Shown piece after piece: positions 16,596 to 25,302 of a stretch of 64,000 nt of DNA. How positions within the stretch are numbered: position 1 is the stretch's first letter; each line of letters opens with the position of its first letter. Position numbers and translations under genes: made by a program. The notes beneath the pieces were generated by a model. The model ran no database searches. It was not told the origin of the DNA and saw nothing but the letters and a program-made list of their open reading frames with translations. Source of the stretch: Leptotrichia massiliensis (GTDB lineage Bacteria > Fusobacteriota > Fusobacteriia > Fusobacteriales > Leptotrichiaceae); contig NZ_FNVZ01000005.1 of assembly GCF_900104625.1 (NCBI RefSeq), positions 744,001 to 808,000 on the forward strand, given 5' to 3'.

Positions 16596-16909
16596 TGATA
16601 CATGTTTCATCTAATCAGGAAATAAATTATTCTCCCAAAAATTATATTGAGGAAGTTGTAACAAATGTTGGAATGCTTTTAAGAGTTTGTAAGGAAGAAC
16701 AGCCACTTAACCGTGATTTCAGTTTTGATAGTGATTTGATTGATAAAAATATAAACGTTGTGGAAAATAAAATAATGTCTCAGTTGCTTGAGATGTTCAG
16801 GAAATATGAGCCGAGGGCAATTTTAAAAACCACAGAAATAAAAATGATAGATAAACACAATAATGATTTTGATATTGAACTGGGAATTGAGGTGATAAAT
16901 ATTGGATGA
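16595..16909 (+). CDS. Baseplate wedge protein W (gp25-like)
   Basis: 104 residues from a GTG with GGAGGT at 16584-16589. Contains LRVCKEEQPLNRDFSFD and ALFKYEPRA-like MFRKYEPRAILK, the signature of the P2 gpW/T4 gp25 family with its EPR motif in the sheath-initiator core. It nucleates the sheath at the baseplate. Overlaps gene J by 8 bases. Confidence 0.88.
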   Translation: MIHVSSNQEINYSPKNYIEEVVTNVGMLLRVCKEEQPLNRDFSFDSDLIDKNINVVENKIMSQLLEMFRKYEPRAILKTTEIKMIDKHNNDFDIELGIEVINIG

Positions 16910-18014
16910 TTTTGAGGAATATGAAGCAATAGATAGCGATGCTTGGGAAATAAAAAGAGATATGATTAATAAATTTAAGGAACTTAGCGGAAGGAGTTTG
17001 ACAGAAGCAAGCCCTGAAACATTAATTTTCAGCACAGTAGCGTATCAGCTAGCTTTGTTAGAAGAGAAATATAATGATGATATAAAACAGAATTATTTGA
17101 GATATGCCAGAAATGAAAGGCTTGACCTGAAAGGAGAAATCTATGGGAACAGAGGAAAAAGACTTGTAGAACAACCAGCAATAGCAACATTTAGATTTTA
17201 TATATCTAGTGTTCAAGCAACTGACATAGTTATTCCGAAAGGCTCAAGAATACGTTACAATGAACTTTATTTTGAAACAAATGAGGAATACAAAATATTG
17301 AAAGGAAATCTGTCAATAGACGGAAAAGCTACATGTAATAAAGTAGGAACAATTGGAAATGGTATTCCAGTTGGACAAATTAAAGATATGGTGGATATAT
17401 TTCCAAATTATCAGAAGGTTGAAAACATTACAGAAAGTAATTCAGGAACAAATGAAGAAGCGGACGAAAATTACAGGGAAAGAATAAGAGAAATTCCTGA
17501 ATCTTTCACAACAGCTGGAAGTTCAGGAGCTTATATATTTTGGACTAAAACTGCAAGTACTAACATTATTGATGTCAAAGTTCATTCTCCTAGTGCTACT
17601 AATGTAGATGTGTACATTTGGACAGATACCGGTACAGTGAGTCAGGAGCTTAAGGAAAAAGTAAAGGCAGTACTTAATGAAGAAAATGTAAGACCGCTAA
17701 CTGATAATGTAAATATAAAGGAACCAAATAAAATCAACTATTCTATAGATTTTGATTATTATATTGATAAGGATAACGAAACACTTGTAAATATTATAAA
17801 ATCCAATGTTGATAAAACTATTCAGGAATTTATTAGTTGGCAGAAAGAAAAGATAGGCAAGGATATTAATCCAGACGAACTGATTAAAAGATTAAAAATT
17901 GCTGGAGTAAAAAGAGTGGTACTAAGAAGCCCTGTATTCCAAAAATTGAATTTTAACCAGGTTGGAATAAATAACGATATAACAAGCAACTATCAAGGAG
18001 TTGAAGAGTTATGA
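16902..18014 (+). CDS. Baseplate assembly protein J
   Basis: 370 residues from TTG 16902 (GAGGTG upstream). Typical gpJ features: TEASPETLIFSTVAYQLALL near the start, IPKGSRIRY, ANEEADENYRERI-like TNEEADENYRERIREIPESF, and VYIWTDTGTVSQEL. It forms the baseplate wedge with W and I. Ends overlapping the next ATG (ATGA). Confidence 0.9.
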   Translation: MDDFEEYEAIDSDAWEIKRDMINKFKELSGRSLTEASPETLIFSTVAYQLALLEEKYNDDIKQNYLRYARNERLDLKGEIYGNRGKRLVEQPAIATFRFYISSVQATDIVIPKGSRIRYNELYFETNEEYKILKGNLSIDGKATCNKVGTIGNGIPVGQIKDMVDIFPNYQKVENITESNSGTNEEADENYRERIREIPESFTTAGSSGAYIFWTKTASTNIIDVKVHSPSATNVDVYIWTDTGTVSQELKEKVKAVLNEENVRPLTDNVNIKEPNKINYSIDFDYYIDKDNETLVNIIKSNVDKTIQEFISWQKEKIGKDINPDELIKRLKIAGVKRVVLRSPVFQKLNFNQVGINNDITSNYQGVEEL

Positions 18015-18652
18015 TAACTGTACAAGATTTAAAATTAACTGACATTGCCGCAAAATCGACTCTTACAGATAAAACAACAAAATGGATATACGAATCAATA
18101 GATTATGCAATAAAACAACAGAAAAACAGAATAATAAGTAAATTTTTTCTTGATATTGATAAATTAAGTGAAACGGAAATTGATTATTTATTGTGGGAAT
18201 ATCACGTAGATTATGTTGGAGAAAATGCCAGTCTTGAAAGCAAGAGAGAATTGGTAAAAATAGCAGTAATAGCCCATTTTAACAAAGGAACACTTGGAAG
18301 TGTAAAGGCTATTTGTAAAATTCTTTTTGGAAATGCAGAAATAAAAGAATGGTTTGAGTATGGTGGTCGACCAGGATATTTTAAAATATCTACTTTGGGA
18401 GAACTTAAAGATGAAAAAGATTATTTGAAAGTTCTTGATGTTGTAAACGAATACAAGAACGAACGTAGCTGGCTGGAAGCGTTGACGTTTGAAAGAAGCT
18501 CAAATTTGGGTAAATATGTAGGAATTTTTTCTGAAAAACAAGTGATTAATATTCTGAATGAAAGAGATTTTGAACTTCCTTGGATGGAGCAAAAATTGAA
18601 TCAAGGAATTGTAAATGTAGTAGTAAAAGAAAATAATTTAGGAATAAGATAG
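18011..18652 (+). CDS. Tail protein I (P2 gpI)
   Basis: 213 residues. ETEIDYLLWEYHVDYVG and FNKGTLGSVKAICKILFGNAEI are characteristic gpI blocks, followed by a short beta region. It links the wedge to the tail fibre. Overlaps J by four bases; the fibre gene follows 9 bases later. Confidence 0.88.
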   Translation: MITVQDLKLTDIAAKSTLTDKTTKWIYESIDYAIKQQKNRIISKFFLDIDKLSETEIDYLLWEYHVDYVGENASLESKRELVKIAVIAHFNKGTLGSVKAICKILFGNAEIKEWFEYGGRPGYFKISTLGELKDEKDYLKVLDVVNEYKNERSWLEALTFERSSNLGKYVGIFSEKQVINILNERDFELPWMEQKLNQGIVNVVVKENNLGIR

Positions 18653-18661
18653 GAGGAGGAA

Positions 18662-19687
18662 ATGGCTAATTATATTGGATGGGAAATAACAAACAAAGGG
18701 AGAGAGCTTATAGCAAGAGCCGTAAATAACGAAACCAAAATAAATGTTACAAAATTTAAAATTGGAGCAGGATACAATACAGGAAATGATAGAGAATTAA
18801 CAGATTTGATTGACAAGAGAAATGAATTTCCGATAAATTCTTATGAGAGAAAAGCCAACGGAAACGTGGAATTTACATTTGTCGTTTCTAACAAAACTGG
18901 AAGTGGAGCAAGTGTTATAGCAAACTCTTATAAAATTTCTGAAATGGGAATATACGCCCAAGATGATTCAGGAACAGAGATTTTGTATGCATACAATAAA
19001 GGGACAGACGGCGACTATATTCCGGTTTACAATGGGAAAAATGCAATTGATATTATTGAAAAATGTATCATTGTAATAGATCAGGCTGCAACTATAAATG
19101 TAACGATAGACAATTCGCTAACATATTTAACAAGAGAGTCAGCAGACAGAAAATATTTGGAAATACAGGCATTGGCGAAAATAATAGGTCTAGAGTTTGG
19201 AGGGAATATTCAAGACACAGGAAATAAAGTTAAAGGGAAATTTTACTTTGATAGCGTGACTAAATTTTATTACGAATGTATCGCGGACACAAATTTAACG
19301 TACAACGAAAGTTCTAAATTTAGAGCTATAAGTAATAAGCCACTTTCGGATAAAGTGGAAAATTTATCCAAAGTTCAGCAAGCTAAGTTGTACGTTCATT
19401 CTGAAGCAACAGGACAAGGTAGAACAACTTGTAACATCGTTCAAAAAGTTGGAAACGTAGTGACTATCATATTTGATAGTGGAGATACTTTGAGATACAC
19501 AAACGATAATACAGTAATCTTCAGTATTCCTGAAGGCTATAGACCGAAATCCTTTTTGTCTGTGAACGCTTCACAATTTAATGGAACTGCTGGGACAATA
19601 TATATACAACCGGATGGAACTGCTAAATGGAGAGGTTCGACAGTGTCTACAGCAAGTATAATATTTTCAGTTAGCTATATTATATAG
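18662..19687 (+). CDS. Tail fibre / tail-collar protein
   Basis: 341 residues, preceded by GGAGGAGG. The N-terminal 150 residues (ITNKGRELIARAVNNET, TKFKIGAGYN, YKISEMGIYAQDD) are the tail-collar fibre domain that attaches to the baseplate. The C-terminal 100 residues are beta-rich with repeated glycine turns and probably bind the host receptor. Shorter than P2 gpH, so the tip may be completed by another protein. Confidence 0.85.
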   Translation: MANYIGWEITNKGRELIARAVNNETKINVTKFKIGAGYNTGNDRELTDLIDKRNEFPINSYERKANGNVEFTFVVSNKTGSGASVIANSYKISEMGIYAQDDSGTEILYAYNKGTDGDYIPVYNGKNAIDIIEKCIIVIDQAATINVTIDNSLTYLTRESADRKYLEIQALAKIIGLEFGGNIQDTGNKVKGKFYFDSVTKFYYECIADTNLTYNESSKFRAISNKPLSDKVENLSKVQQAKLYVHSEATGQGRTTCNIVQKVGNVVTIIFDSGDTLRYTNDNTVIFSIPEGYRPKSFLSVNASQFNGTAGTIYIQPDGTAKWRGSTVSTASIIFSVSYII

Positions 19688-19696
19688 GAGGTAAAA

Positions 19697-20488
19697 ATGA
19701 TAATAAATATATACGATAAAAACACATTGGAAATAATTGGAAGACCTGTTGTTTCAGGATTAGAAGATTTTAAAAAAGAGCCGAATTTATTTTTTCCAGA
19801 CTGGGATTCGGAAAATCATATTTTTTCAGAAATTGAATACCAAAATCCAGTTTTAGAAAAAGGGAAATTAAGAGAGTCAACAAAAGAGGAACTTTACAAG
19901 GCTGGAAAATATACTTTAGCTGAAAATGAACTGATAGAAAACGGAAAAATCAAGACAGTTGAGTTATCTGAATTTGAGTACATTGAAGACAATCAAGTCA
20001 AGTATAAGAAGGAAGAGAAGATTGAAAAATTAAAACAGGAGCTTTATGAACTGAGAATTGAAAGGGAGAAAAAACCTTTTGAGTTTGAAGTGAAAGGAAC
20101 AAAGTATTTACAACATAACAGGACGATAGACCAAAGTAATATAACCAAAATATTATTCAGTTTAGTTTTAAAATTCATTCTTGGATTAATGGGCAAAATA
20201 GCCAAAGGTGGAAAACTGGACTTCACTCAAGTAATGAGTGATTTAATGAGTACAGAGTACAGCAACTGGAAGTTCTATACCGAGGACGGATCCGAAAAGT
20301 ATGTGAATGTTTCGGTGCAGAAGTTCATAGAGATGTCGGAAATAATGAGAAAACACACGACTACTTCAATGGTTGCCGAGACAACTCTATCACATAGTTT
20401 AGAAAGTAAAACAGTTGAGGAGCTGAAAACGTTTAATTCTGAAGTTGAATATAACAAATTATTTGAAAGCGAAATAAAGCAAAGTTAG
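19697..20488 (+). CDS. Tail fibre assembly-like protein with DUF4376-type C-terminus
   Basis: 263 residues. The N-terminal half resembles fibre-associated proteins with repeated charged beta segments; a helix follows (KLKQELYELRIEREKKPFEF), and the C-terminal part (WKFYTEDGSEKYVNVSVQKF then ETTLSHSLESKTVEELKTF) is like DUF4376 found downstream of phage fibres. A hydrophobic insert (SLVLKFILGLMGKIA, about residues 155-170) interrupts the domain. Role as chaperone or fibre tip subunit is inferred. Confidence 0.65.
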   Translation: MIINIYDKNTLEIIGRPVVSGLEDFKKEPNLFFPDWDSENHIFSEIEYQNPVLEKGKLRESTKEELYKAGKYTLAENELIENGKIKTVELSEFEYIEDNQVKYKKEEKIEKLKQELYELRIEREKKPFEFEVKGTKYLQHNRTIDQSNITKILFSLVLKFILGLMGKIAKGGKLDFTQVMSDLMSTEYSNWKFYTEDGSEKYVNVSVQKFIEMSEIMRKHTTTSMVAETTLSHSLESKTVEELKTFNSEVEYNKLFESEIKQS

Positions 20489-20497
20489 GAGATTTTT

Positions 20498-20983
20498 ATG
20501 AAACTTGAACAGGATAAGCTATATATATGTTTCCACAAGCCCAAGAGACTGATAGGGCATTTAATAGCATTGTGGACGCTAGGTAAATACTCTCACTGTG
20601 AATTTATTTACAATGGTCAAATTTTTTTATCTAATCCTGGAGGAGTTAGGACAAGGAAATTTGAGTATCAGAAAAATATGGAAATTTATGAGCTTGATAA
20701 AAATATCGATCCCAAAGATGTGATTGAATTTTTTAGAACAGCTCAAGGTAAGGGCTATGATTATTTAGGAATTTTAGGACAATTTTTCTATGCTGATAAG
20801 GTGCAGGATGATAATAGGTATTTTTGCAGTGAATTTTGTCTCAATGCAATAGATTACGCTTTGCAGTTCACATTGACCTATAAAGGTAAATCATTAAAGG
20901 ATAGGGTTGGCTATCAGTTCAGCCCTGCAAAATTATACAAATATTTAAAAAATATGGAATTATTAGGAAGAAAGGTGGAATAA
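20498..20983 (+). CDS. Permuted papain-like (NlpC/P60, YiiX-type) hydrolase
   Basis: 161 residues. YSHCEFIY carries the histidine and YFCSEFCLNA the cysteine in the reversed order typical of permuted NlpC/P60 enzymes such as YiiX. GGVRTRKFEY lies between. No signal peptide. Placed just before the endolysin, so it may cleave peptidoglycan peptides or a lipid/amide during lysis or entry; substrate unknown. Confidence 0.72.
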   Translation: MKLEQDKLYICFHKPKRLIGHLIALWTLGKYSHCEFIYNGQIFLSNPGGVRTRKFEYQKNMEIYELDKNIDPKDVIEFFRTAQGKGYDYLGILGQFFYADKVQDDNRYFCSEFCLNAIDYALQFTLTYKGKSLKDRVGYQFSPAKLYKYLKNMELLGRKVE

Positions 20984-20985
20984 AA

Positions 20986-21975
20986 ATGAACAGATTTGAA
21001 AAGATTTTTGACTATCTACTAAAAGTTGAGGGCGGATATTCAAATGATAAGAATGACAAGGGAGGAGAAACAAAATACGGAATCATTGAAGAAGAAGCAA
21101 GAGACTTTGGATATAAGGGAGATATGCAAGATTTAACAATAGATTTTCCAAAAAATATATATCTGAAAAAATATTACTTAGGAAACAAGCTGGATAAAGT
21201 TGTAAATGATAAAGTGGCACTATCTATATGCGACTGGGCTGTAAATAGCGGCAGAAATGGAACAAAAAACGTACAGGTAGCATTGAATCAGATTAACGGA
21301 AGTGATTTGGTTGTGGACGGAATAATCGGAAACAAAACATTGGAAGCATTAAATTCAGTAGATCCTGAAAAATTTTTGGAAGTTTATCATAACTTACAAA
21401 GAATCTATTACAAAGGAAAAGTTGAAGCTGACAGAACTCAAGAAAAGTTTTTGACAGGTTGGTTAAACAGAGTTCAGAGAAAGGAGGAGTATTTGAAAGA
21501 TTGGGATAAGGAAAGTACAGCAACAGATAACAAAAAATATTCTTTTGCCCAATCAAGTCTGGATAAAATGAAAAAAGTACATCCAAAACTTGTCGAAGTA
21601 ATGAAAGCTGCAATTGAAAACAGTCCGTATGATTTTAGAATTACGAGTGGAGCAAGAACAACAGAAGAACAAAAAGCATTATTTGCGTTAGGAAGGACTA
21701 AACCAGGGAAAATCGTAACATATACCAATGGTGTTACTTCAAAATCAAACCATCAAATCAAGTCTGATGGATTTGGGCATGCTGTTGACATATTCCCTTG
21801 TGGAGTTATCGAGAACGGTGTGTACAGAAAATTTACATCTGAAGAAGGGTATGATGAAAAGAAATTGAAATTGATTGCAAATCACATCTTGGAAGTAGCA
21901 AAATCCAAAAATGTAAATATTGAATGGGGTGGAAACTGGAAAATGAAAGATACGCCACACTTTGAACTGAAGTAA
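20986..21975 (+). CDS. Bifunctional endolysin: GH108 muramidase plus M15 peptidase
   Basis: Residues 1-175 are a GH108 domain, with the catalytic Glu15 in KVEGGYSNDKNDKGG followed by TKYGI. Residues 185-329 are an M15 (VanY/L-alanoyl-D-glutamate type) metallopeptidase with ITSGARTTEEQ, SNHQ, GFGHAVDIF and PHFELK supplying the zinc ligands. There is no signal peptide or SAR segment, so release should depend on a holin. It would cut both glycan and peptide parts of the wall. Confidence 0.88.
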   Translation: MNRFEKIFDYLLKVEGGYSNDKNDKGGETKYGIIEEEARDFGYKGDMQDLTIDFPKNIYLKKYYLGNKLDKVVNDKVALSICDWAVNSGRNGTKNVQVALNQINGSDLVVDGIIGNKTLEALNSVDPEKFLEVYHNLQRIYYKGKVEADRTQEKFLTGWLNRVQRKEEYLKDWDKESTATDNKKYSFAQSSLDKMKKVHPKLVEVMKAAIENSPYDFRITSGARTTEEQKALFALGRTKPGKIVTYTNGVTSKSNHQIKSDGFGHAVDIFPCGVIENGVYRKFTSEEGYDEKKLKLIANHILEVAKSKNVNIEWGGNWKMKDTPHFELK

Positions 21976-22124
21976 TGTGAAAATGGCTTTGATATAAGCC
22001 TAATACAAGCGTTAAAAATAATTTTGGTATAAATTGGTTAGCTAGCAAGGTAAAATTGATTATAGAATCTTCTAGTTAGCTTAAAATTGATATTAATTAA
22101 AATAAGAAAAGGGAGAGATAAAAA

Positions 22125-22442
22125 ATGGATAAACAGTTACAAGTAATTTTAATAGGGATGTTGGTAGATTTCACTAGAAAAGAAGTACTAGAGAAGGAAA
22201 TAATCTTTGGAGCTAAAAAAGGAATAGAAAAATTGGAAGCTGTTAAAAACAACTTTTTTGGAAAGTTTAAGGAATTTGTAAAAAAAGCACAAGAGATAAA
22301 CAACCCATACATTCCTGATGATATTGAGAGATTCACTGAGGATTTATTATTAAAAGGTGCTGAAGCACTTGAAAAAACTGTAAATGTGGATGAAATAATA
22401 CACAAAATACTTGGAGAAGAAAAAACAGCAATAGGAATATAA
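22125..22442 (+). CDS. Hypothetical helical protein in lysis region
   Basis: 105 residues with GGGAGAG upstream of the ATG. Predicted mainly helical, with a weakly amphipathic start (LQVILIGMLVDFTRKEV) and a charged remainder; no membrane helix is certain. It follows 150 bases of non-coding sequence with a GGCTT/AAGCC hairpin. Family not recognised; possibly a lysis accessory by position. Confidence 0.55.
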   Translation: MDKQLQVILIGMLVDFTRKEVLEKEIIFGAKKGIEKLEAVKNNFFGKFKEFVKKAQEINNPYIPDDIERFTEDLLLKGAEALEKTVNVDEIIHKILGEEKTAIGI

Positions 22443-22454
22443 GGAGCATAATCA

Positions 22455-22826
22455 ATGATAGAGGATTTAAAGGTAATAATAGACAATCACGGACTTTTCC
22501 TCATACTTTTCTTTTCAGGAGTGCTGTTTGGTGTAGTTGCACAGAAAATGATAGACAACCAGCCAGTGAAACCATATATAAAAAGGATAGCCGTTGCTGG
22601 AATGACAATGGCTATCGCCTTATCGCTTAACAAGGTTGTAGGACATTTCAATGCTGGCTTCCTATACCCTTGGAGTCCTGTTTTAGGATTTTTTGGAGAG
22701 GCTTTATTGGAAACAGTAAACCAGAAAAGATATGGTATCAGTACAGGATTTTTAGAACTTCTGCTGGAAAAGCTCGGTTTTGTCAAGAAGAGAGATGGTA
22801 AAGATGAAAATGTATCACAGAAGTAG
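22455..22826 (+). CDS. Putative holin
   Basis: 123 residues with three likely membrane segments (about 13-31, 43-62, 68-85) and a charged, lysine-rich C-terminus. Size, topology and place after the endolysin fit a holin that opens the inner membrane for the endolysin. AAGGAG upstream. No named holin family is recognised by eye. Confidence 0.65.
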   Translation: MIEDLKVIIDNHGLFLILFFSGVLFGVVAQKMIDNQPVKPYIKRIAVAGMTMAIALSLNKVVGHFNAGFLYPWSPVLGFFGEALLETVNQKRYGISTGFLELLLEKLGFVKKRDGKDENVSQK

Positions 22827-23127
22827 AAAATTTTTAATAGTAATACTAGGAATAATCTTTTTAAGTTCGGTATCAACGTTAAAATTAAGAGGCTATCAAA
22901 GAAAAAACAATTTAACAACCATAAGAAACGAGCTGAAAGGAAAAACTTCTGAAAGAATATTCGAGGATATAGAAGAGAAATCCAAAAGAGAGGACTTGTG
23001 GCTTTTGATAGGCACAAACGCAGTTGCTTTAATGTTGATAGTTGGATTCGACAGGTTCGGAGTATTTGAAGAAAGTGATGAAACTATAAAGGAAAATAAG
23101 AAAAAACTTGTAAAATTATTTTTGTAA
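22804..23127 (+). CDS. Small membrane protein overlapping the holin gene
   Basis: The ATG at 22804 (GAGAG upstream) gives 107 residues; an earlier TTG at 22780 is unlikely. It overlaps the holin gene by 23 bases in another frame. Helix 1 (KFLIVILGIIFLSSV), a basic/charged middle, and helix 2 (LWLLIGTNAVALMLIVGF). Overlap with a holin recalls Rz-type spanins, but two membrane segments argue against a classical i-spanin. It is the last recognisable phage gene. Confidence 0.55.
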   Translation: MKMYHRSRKFLIVILGIIFLSSVSTLKLRGYQRKNNLTTIRNELKGKTSERIFEDIEEKSKREDLWLLIGTNAVALMLIVGFDRFGVFEESDETIKENKKKLVKLFL

Positions 23128-23184
23128 ATTGTACCGTATGTAACAAGTACGTAACAAAAAGAATAAGTACTGTAAAAAATAACT

Positions 23185-23203
23185 AGCGTTTAAATCGCTT
23201 TTT
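23185..23203 (+). terminator. Weak terminator at right end of prophage late operon
   Basis: AGCG (23185-23188), loop TTTAAAT, CGCT (23196-23199) and a T run. The stem is only four base pairs. Between it and the phage gene lies GTAAC AAGTAC GTAAC, a short direct repeat of unknown meaning. The true prophage boundary lies somewhere in 23128-23333, but no att core can be named without the left end. Confidence 0.4.
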
Positions 23204-23256
23204 ATGCGGTATTAACAGAACTTACAAATTTTAAAACAATTATAAGAAAATTAATA

Positions 23257-23285
23257 TTGAAAATTTTAAGAAAAAATTGTAAAAT
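23257..23285 (+). promoter_or_regulatory. Probable promoter of M48 protease gene
   Basis: TTGAAA (23257-23262), 17-base spacer, TAAAAT (23280-23285), about 50 bases before the ATG at 23334. The region is very AT-rich so chance matches are common. Confidence 0.45.
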
Positions 23286-23333
23286 TATATAAAGAATATT
23301 AATTTATAAAATAAAAAAGAGAGAGGATTAATA

Positions 23334-24128
23334 ATGAAAAAGTATTCAAAAATATTATTTTTAATAACAGCCTTAGGAATGATTGCTAGTTGTACAGTAG
23401 CACCGCTTACTGGGAGAAGGCAGCTTAAACTTGTGAGTGATGAAAGTGTAGCCTCAAGTTCGGTTTCAGCTTATAGACAACTTATACAGCAGGCAAATGC
23501 AAAGGGATTGCTTGCAAATAATACAGCAGATGGACAAAGATTAAGAACAATTGGTAGTAGAATTTCATCAGCAGTAGAACGATATTTAAATGAAAATGGA
23601 ATGTCGAACAAAGTTTCAAACTTACAATGGGAATTTAATTTGATAAAAACAAATGAGGTAAATGCGTTTGCTATGCCAGGTGGGAAAATTGCTTTTTATA
23701 CTGGAATATTACCAGTTTTAAATACTGATGCTGGAATTGCATTTGTAATGGGGCATGAAATTGGGCATGTTATTGGAGGGCACCATGCTGAATCTTCAAG
23801 CAACAAAGCTCTTGCTGGAATTGCTGCTACTGTGACAGATGCAGTGACAGGTGGAAGTGGAGTATCTTCGCTTGTTTCTGGTGGACTTTCTATTACCCTT
23901 TTAAAATTTAATAGAACTCAGGAATATGAAGCAGATAAATACGGAATGATATTTATGGCAATGGCTGGATATAATCCGTCTGAAGCGATTACAGCTCTTG
24001 AGAGAATGGATTCGCTAGGAACAGGAAAAGGAGCAGAAATCCTTTCTACACATCCATCTGGAAAAAATAGAATTGAGGCTGCTAGAAAATTTTTACCTGA
24101 AGCAATGAAATATTACAAGGCAAGATAA
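23334..24128 (+). CDS. M48 family zinc metalloprotease lipoprotein (LoiP/YggG type)
   Basis: 264 residues. Signal peptide with lipobox MIASC at about residues 16-20, so it is a lipoprotein. The HExxH zinc site is in VMGHEIGHVIGGHHAE, and the third ligand in QEYEADKYG. This is the periplasmic Oma1/LoiP/BepA-like group that degrades misfolded envelope proteins. First host gene after the prophage. Strong GAGAGAGG site precedes the ATG. Confidence 0.9.
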   Translation: MKKYSKILFLITALGMIASCTVAPLTGRRQLKLVSDESVASSSVSAYRQLIQQANAKGLLANNTADGQRLRTIGSRISSAVERYLNENGMSNKVSNLQWEFNLIKTNEVNAFAMPGGKIAFYTGILPVLNTDAGIAFVMGHEIGHVIGGHHAESSSNKALAGIAATVTDAVTGGSGVSSLVSGGLSITLLKFNRTQEYEADKYGMIFMAMAGYNPSEAITALERMDSLGTGKGAEILSTHPSGKNRIEAARKFLPEAMKYYKAR

Positions 24129-24163
24129 ATTGAAATAATAAAAAATGTATGAAAGGAAATGTA

Positions 24164-25147
24164 GTGGAAAATAAGATAAGCATAGCTCCGATGGTGGATA
24201 GGACGGATAAGAATTTTAGAAATTTTGTGAGAATGATAAATAAGGATGTTTTGCTGTATACTGAAATGATAACTGCACAAGCAATTTTAAATGGAGATTT
24301 AGATTATATTTTGGGGTTTAATGAAGTTGAGCATCCTATTGTTTTGCAAATTGCAGCAACTAATCCAAAAGAGGCATATGAAGCCATAAAAATTGCTGAA
24401 AAATATAATTATGATGAAATAAATCTAAATGTTGGTTGTCCGTCTGACAGAGTTTCTGGAAATATGATGGGGGCTTATCTTATGGGATTTCCAGAAGAAG
24501 TTGCAGATATTGTTAGAGCAATGAAAGATGCAACAAGTAAGCCAATTTCGATAAAGCATAGAATTGGGATTGATGGGAAAAATATACTGCCTGAGAGCTT
24601 TGAGCGTACACTGCTTGACAAATACGAAGATATGATGAATTTTATTAATATCACTAGAAGAGCTGGTGTAAACAAATATATAATTCATGCAAGAATAGCG
24701 ATATTGGCAGGACTTGATCCAAAACAAAACAGAACTATTCCACCGCTTAGATATGATGAAGTTTACCGTGTAAAAAATGAAAATCCAGATTTACATATAG
24801 AAATTAATGGGGGAATAAAAACAATCGAAGAAATTGACAATCATTTAAAATATGTGGATTCCGTAATGTTAGGGCGTGAAGTTTATGACAATCCTATGAT
24901 TTTAACTGAATTTGGAAAATATTATGGAAAAGAAATAAATATTACTCGTAAAGAAATTATTGAAAAAATGATTTATTATGTTGAAAATATGGAAAAACAA
25001 TCTCTTCGACCACATTTGTTTCTAATGCATTCTCATGGATTATTTCACAACGTACGTGGTAGTAAGGCTTGGAAAAGAGCTATTAATGAGCCAAAAGCGA
25101 ATTCTGATACATTAAGAGAACTGTTGAAGGGAATAGAAAATTTTTAA
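24164..25147 (+). CDS. dusA: tRNA-dihydrouridine synthase A
   Basis: I favour the GTG at 24164 (AAGG at suitable distance, giving MENKISIAPMVDRTD) over ATG 24149. The FMN barrel has APMVDRTD, the catalytic cysteine in NVGCPSDRVSGNMMG, KHRIGID, and INGGIKTIEEI. These are DusA signatures; the enzyme reduces U20/U20a in the D-loop of tRNA using NADPH. About 327 residues, normal length. Confidence 0.92.
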   Translation: MENKISIAPMVDRTDKNFRNFVRMINKDVLLYTEMITAQAILNGDLDYILGFNEVEHPIVLQIAATNPKEAYEAIKIAEKYNYDEINLNVGCPSDRVSGNMMGAYLMGFPEEVADIVRAMKDATSKPISIKHRIGIDGKNILPESFERTLLDKYEDMMNFINITRRAGVNKYIIHARIAILAGLDPKQNRTIPPLRYDEVYRVKNENPDLHIEINGGIKTIEEIDNHLKYVDSVMLGREVYDNPMILTEFGKYYGKEINITRKEIIEKMIYYVENMEKQSLRPHLFLMHSHGLFHNVRGSKAWKRAINEPKANSDTLRELLKGIENF

Positions 25148-25202
25148 CAAAATAGAAATTAACATAATTTGCTTTTTATTTATATTTCATATAAAGGAGC
25201 AC

Positions 25203-25285
25203 GTCTCATAAGGTAAGAAAAATTTAAAATCATAAATTTTATATTTAATTTAATAACAAAAAAATTTTCACTTATGAGACCTCTT
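25203..25285. terminator. Inverted repeat / bidirectional terminator between dusA and trpA
   Basis: GTCTCATAAG (25203-25212) and CTTATGAGAC (25271-25280) are perfect 10-bp arms separated by 58 AT-rich bases, followed by CTCTTTTT on the plus strand. It lies between convergent genes. The long loop is unusual for a terminator and the element may be a small dispersed repeat that doubles as one. Confidence 0.6.
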
Positions 25286-25302
25286 TTTAAGTTTAATAAT
25301 AG

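Noticed and set aside
22020-22100. Two imperfect repeats sharing TAAAATTGAT before the 22125 gene
   Set aside because: Short, AT-rich and unequally spaced; chance is likely in this composition.
23128-23333. Possible attR of the prophage (GTAAC direct repeat, AT-rich spacer)
   Set aside because: The left end of the prophage is outside the window, so no matching core can be shown; no tRNA gene is adjacent.
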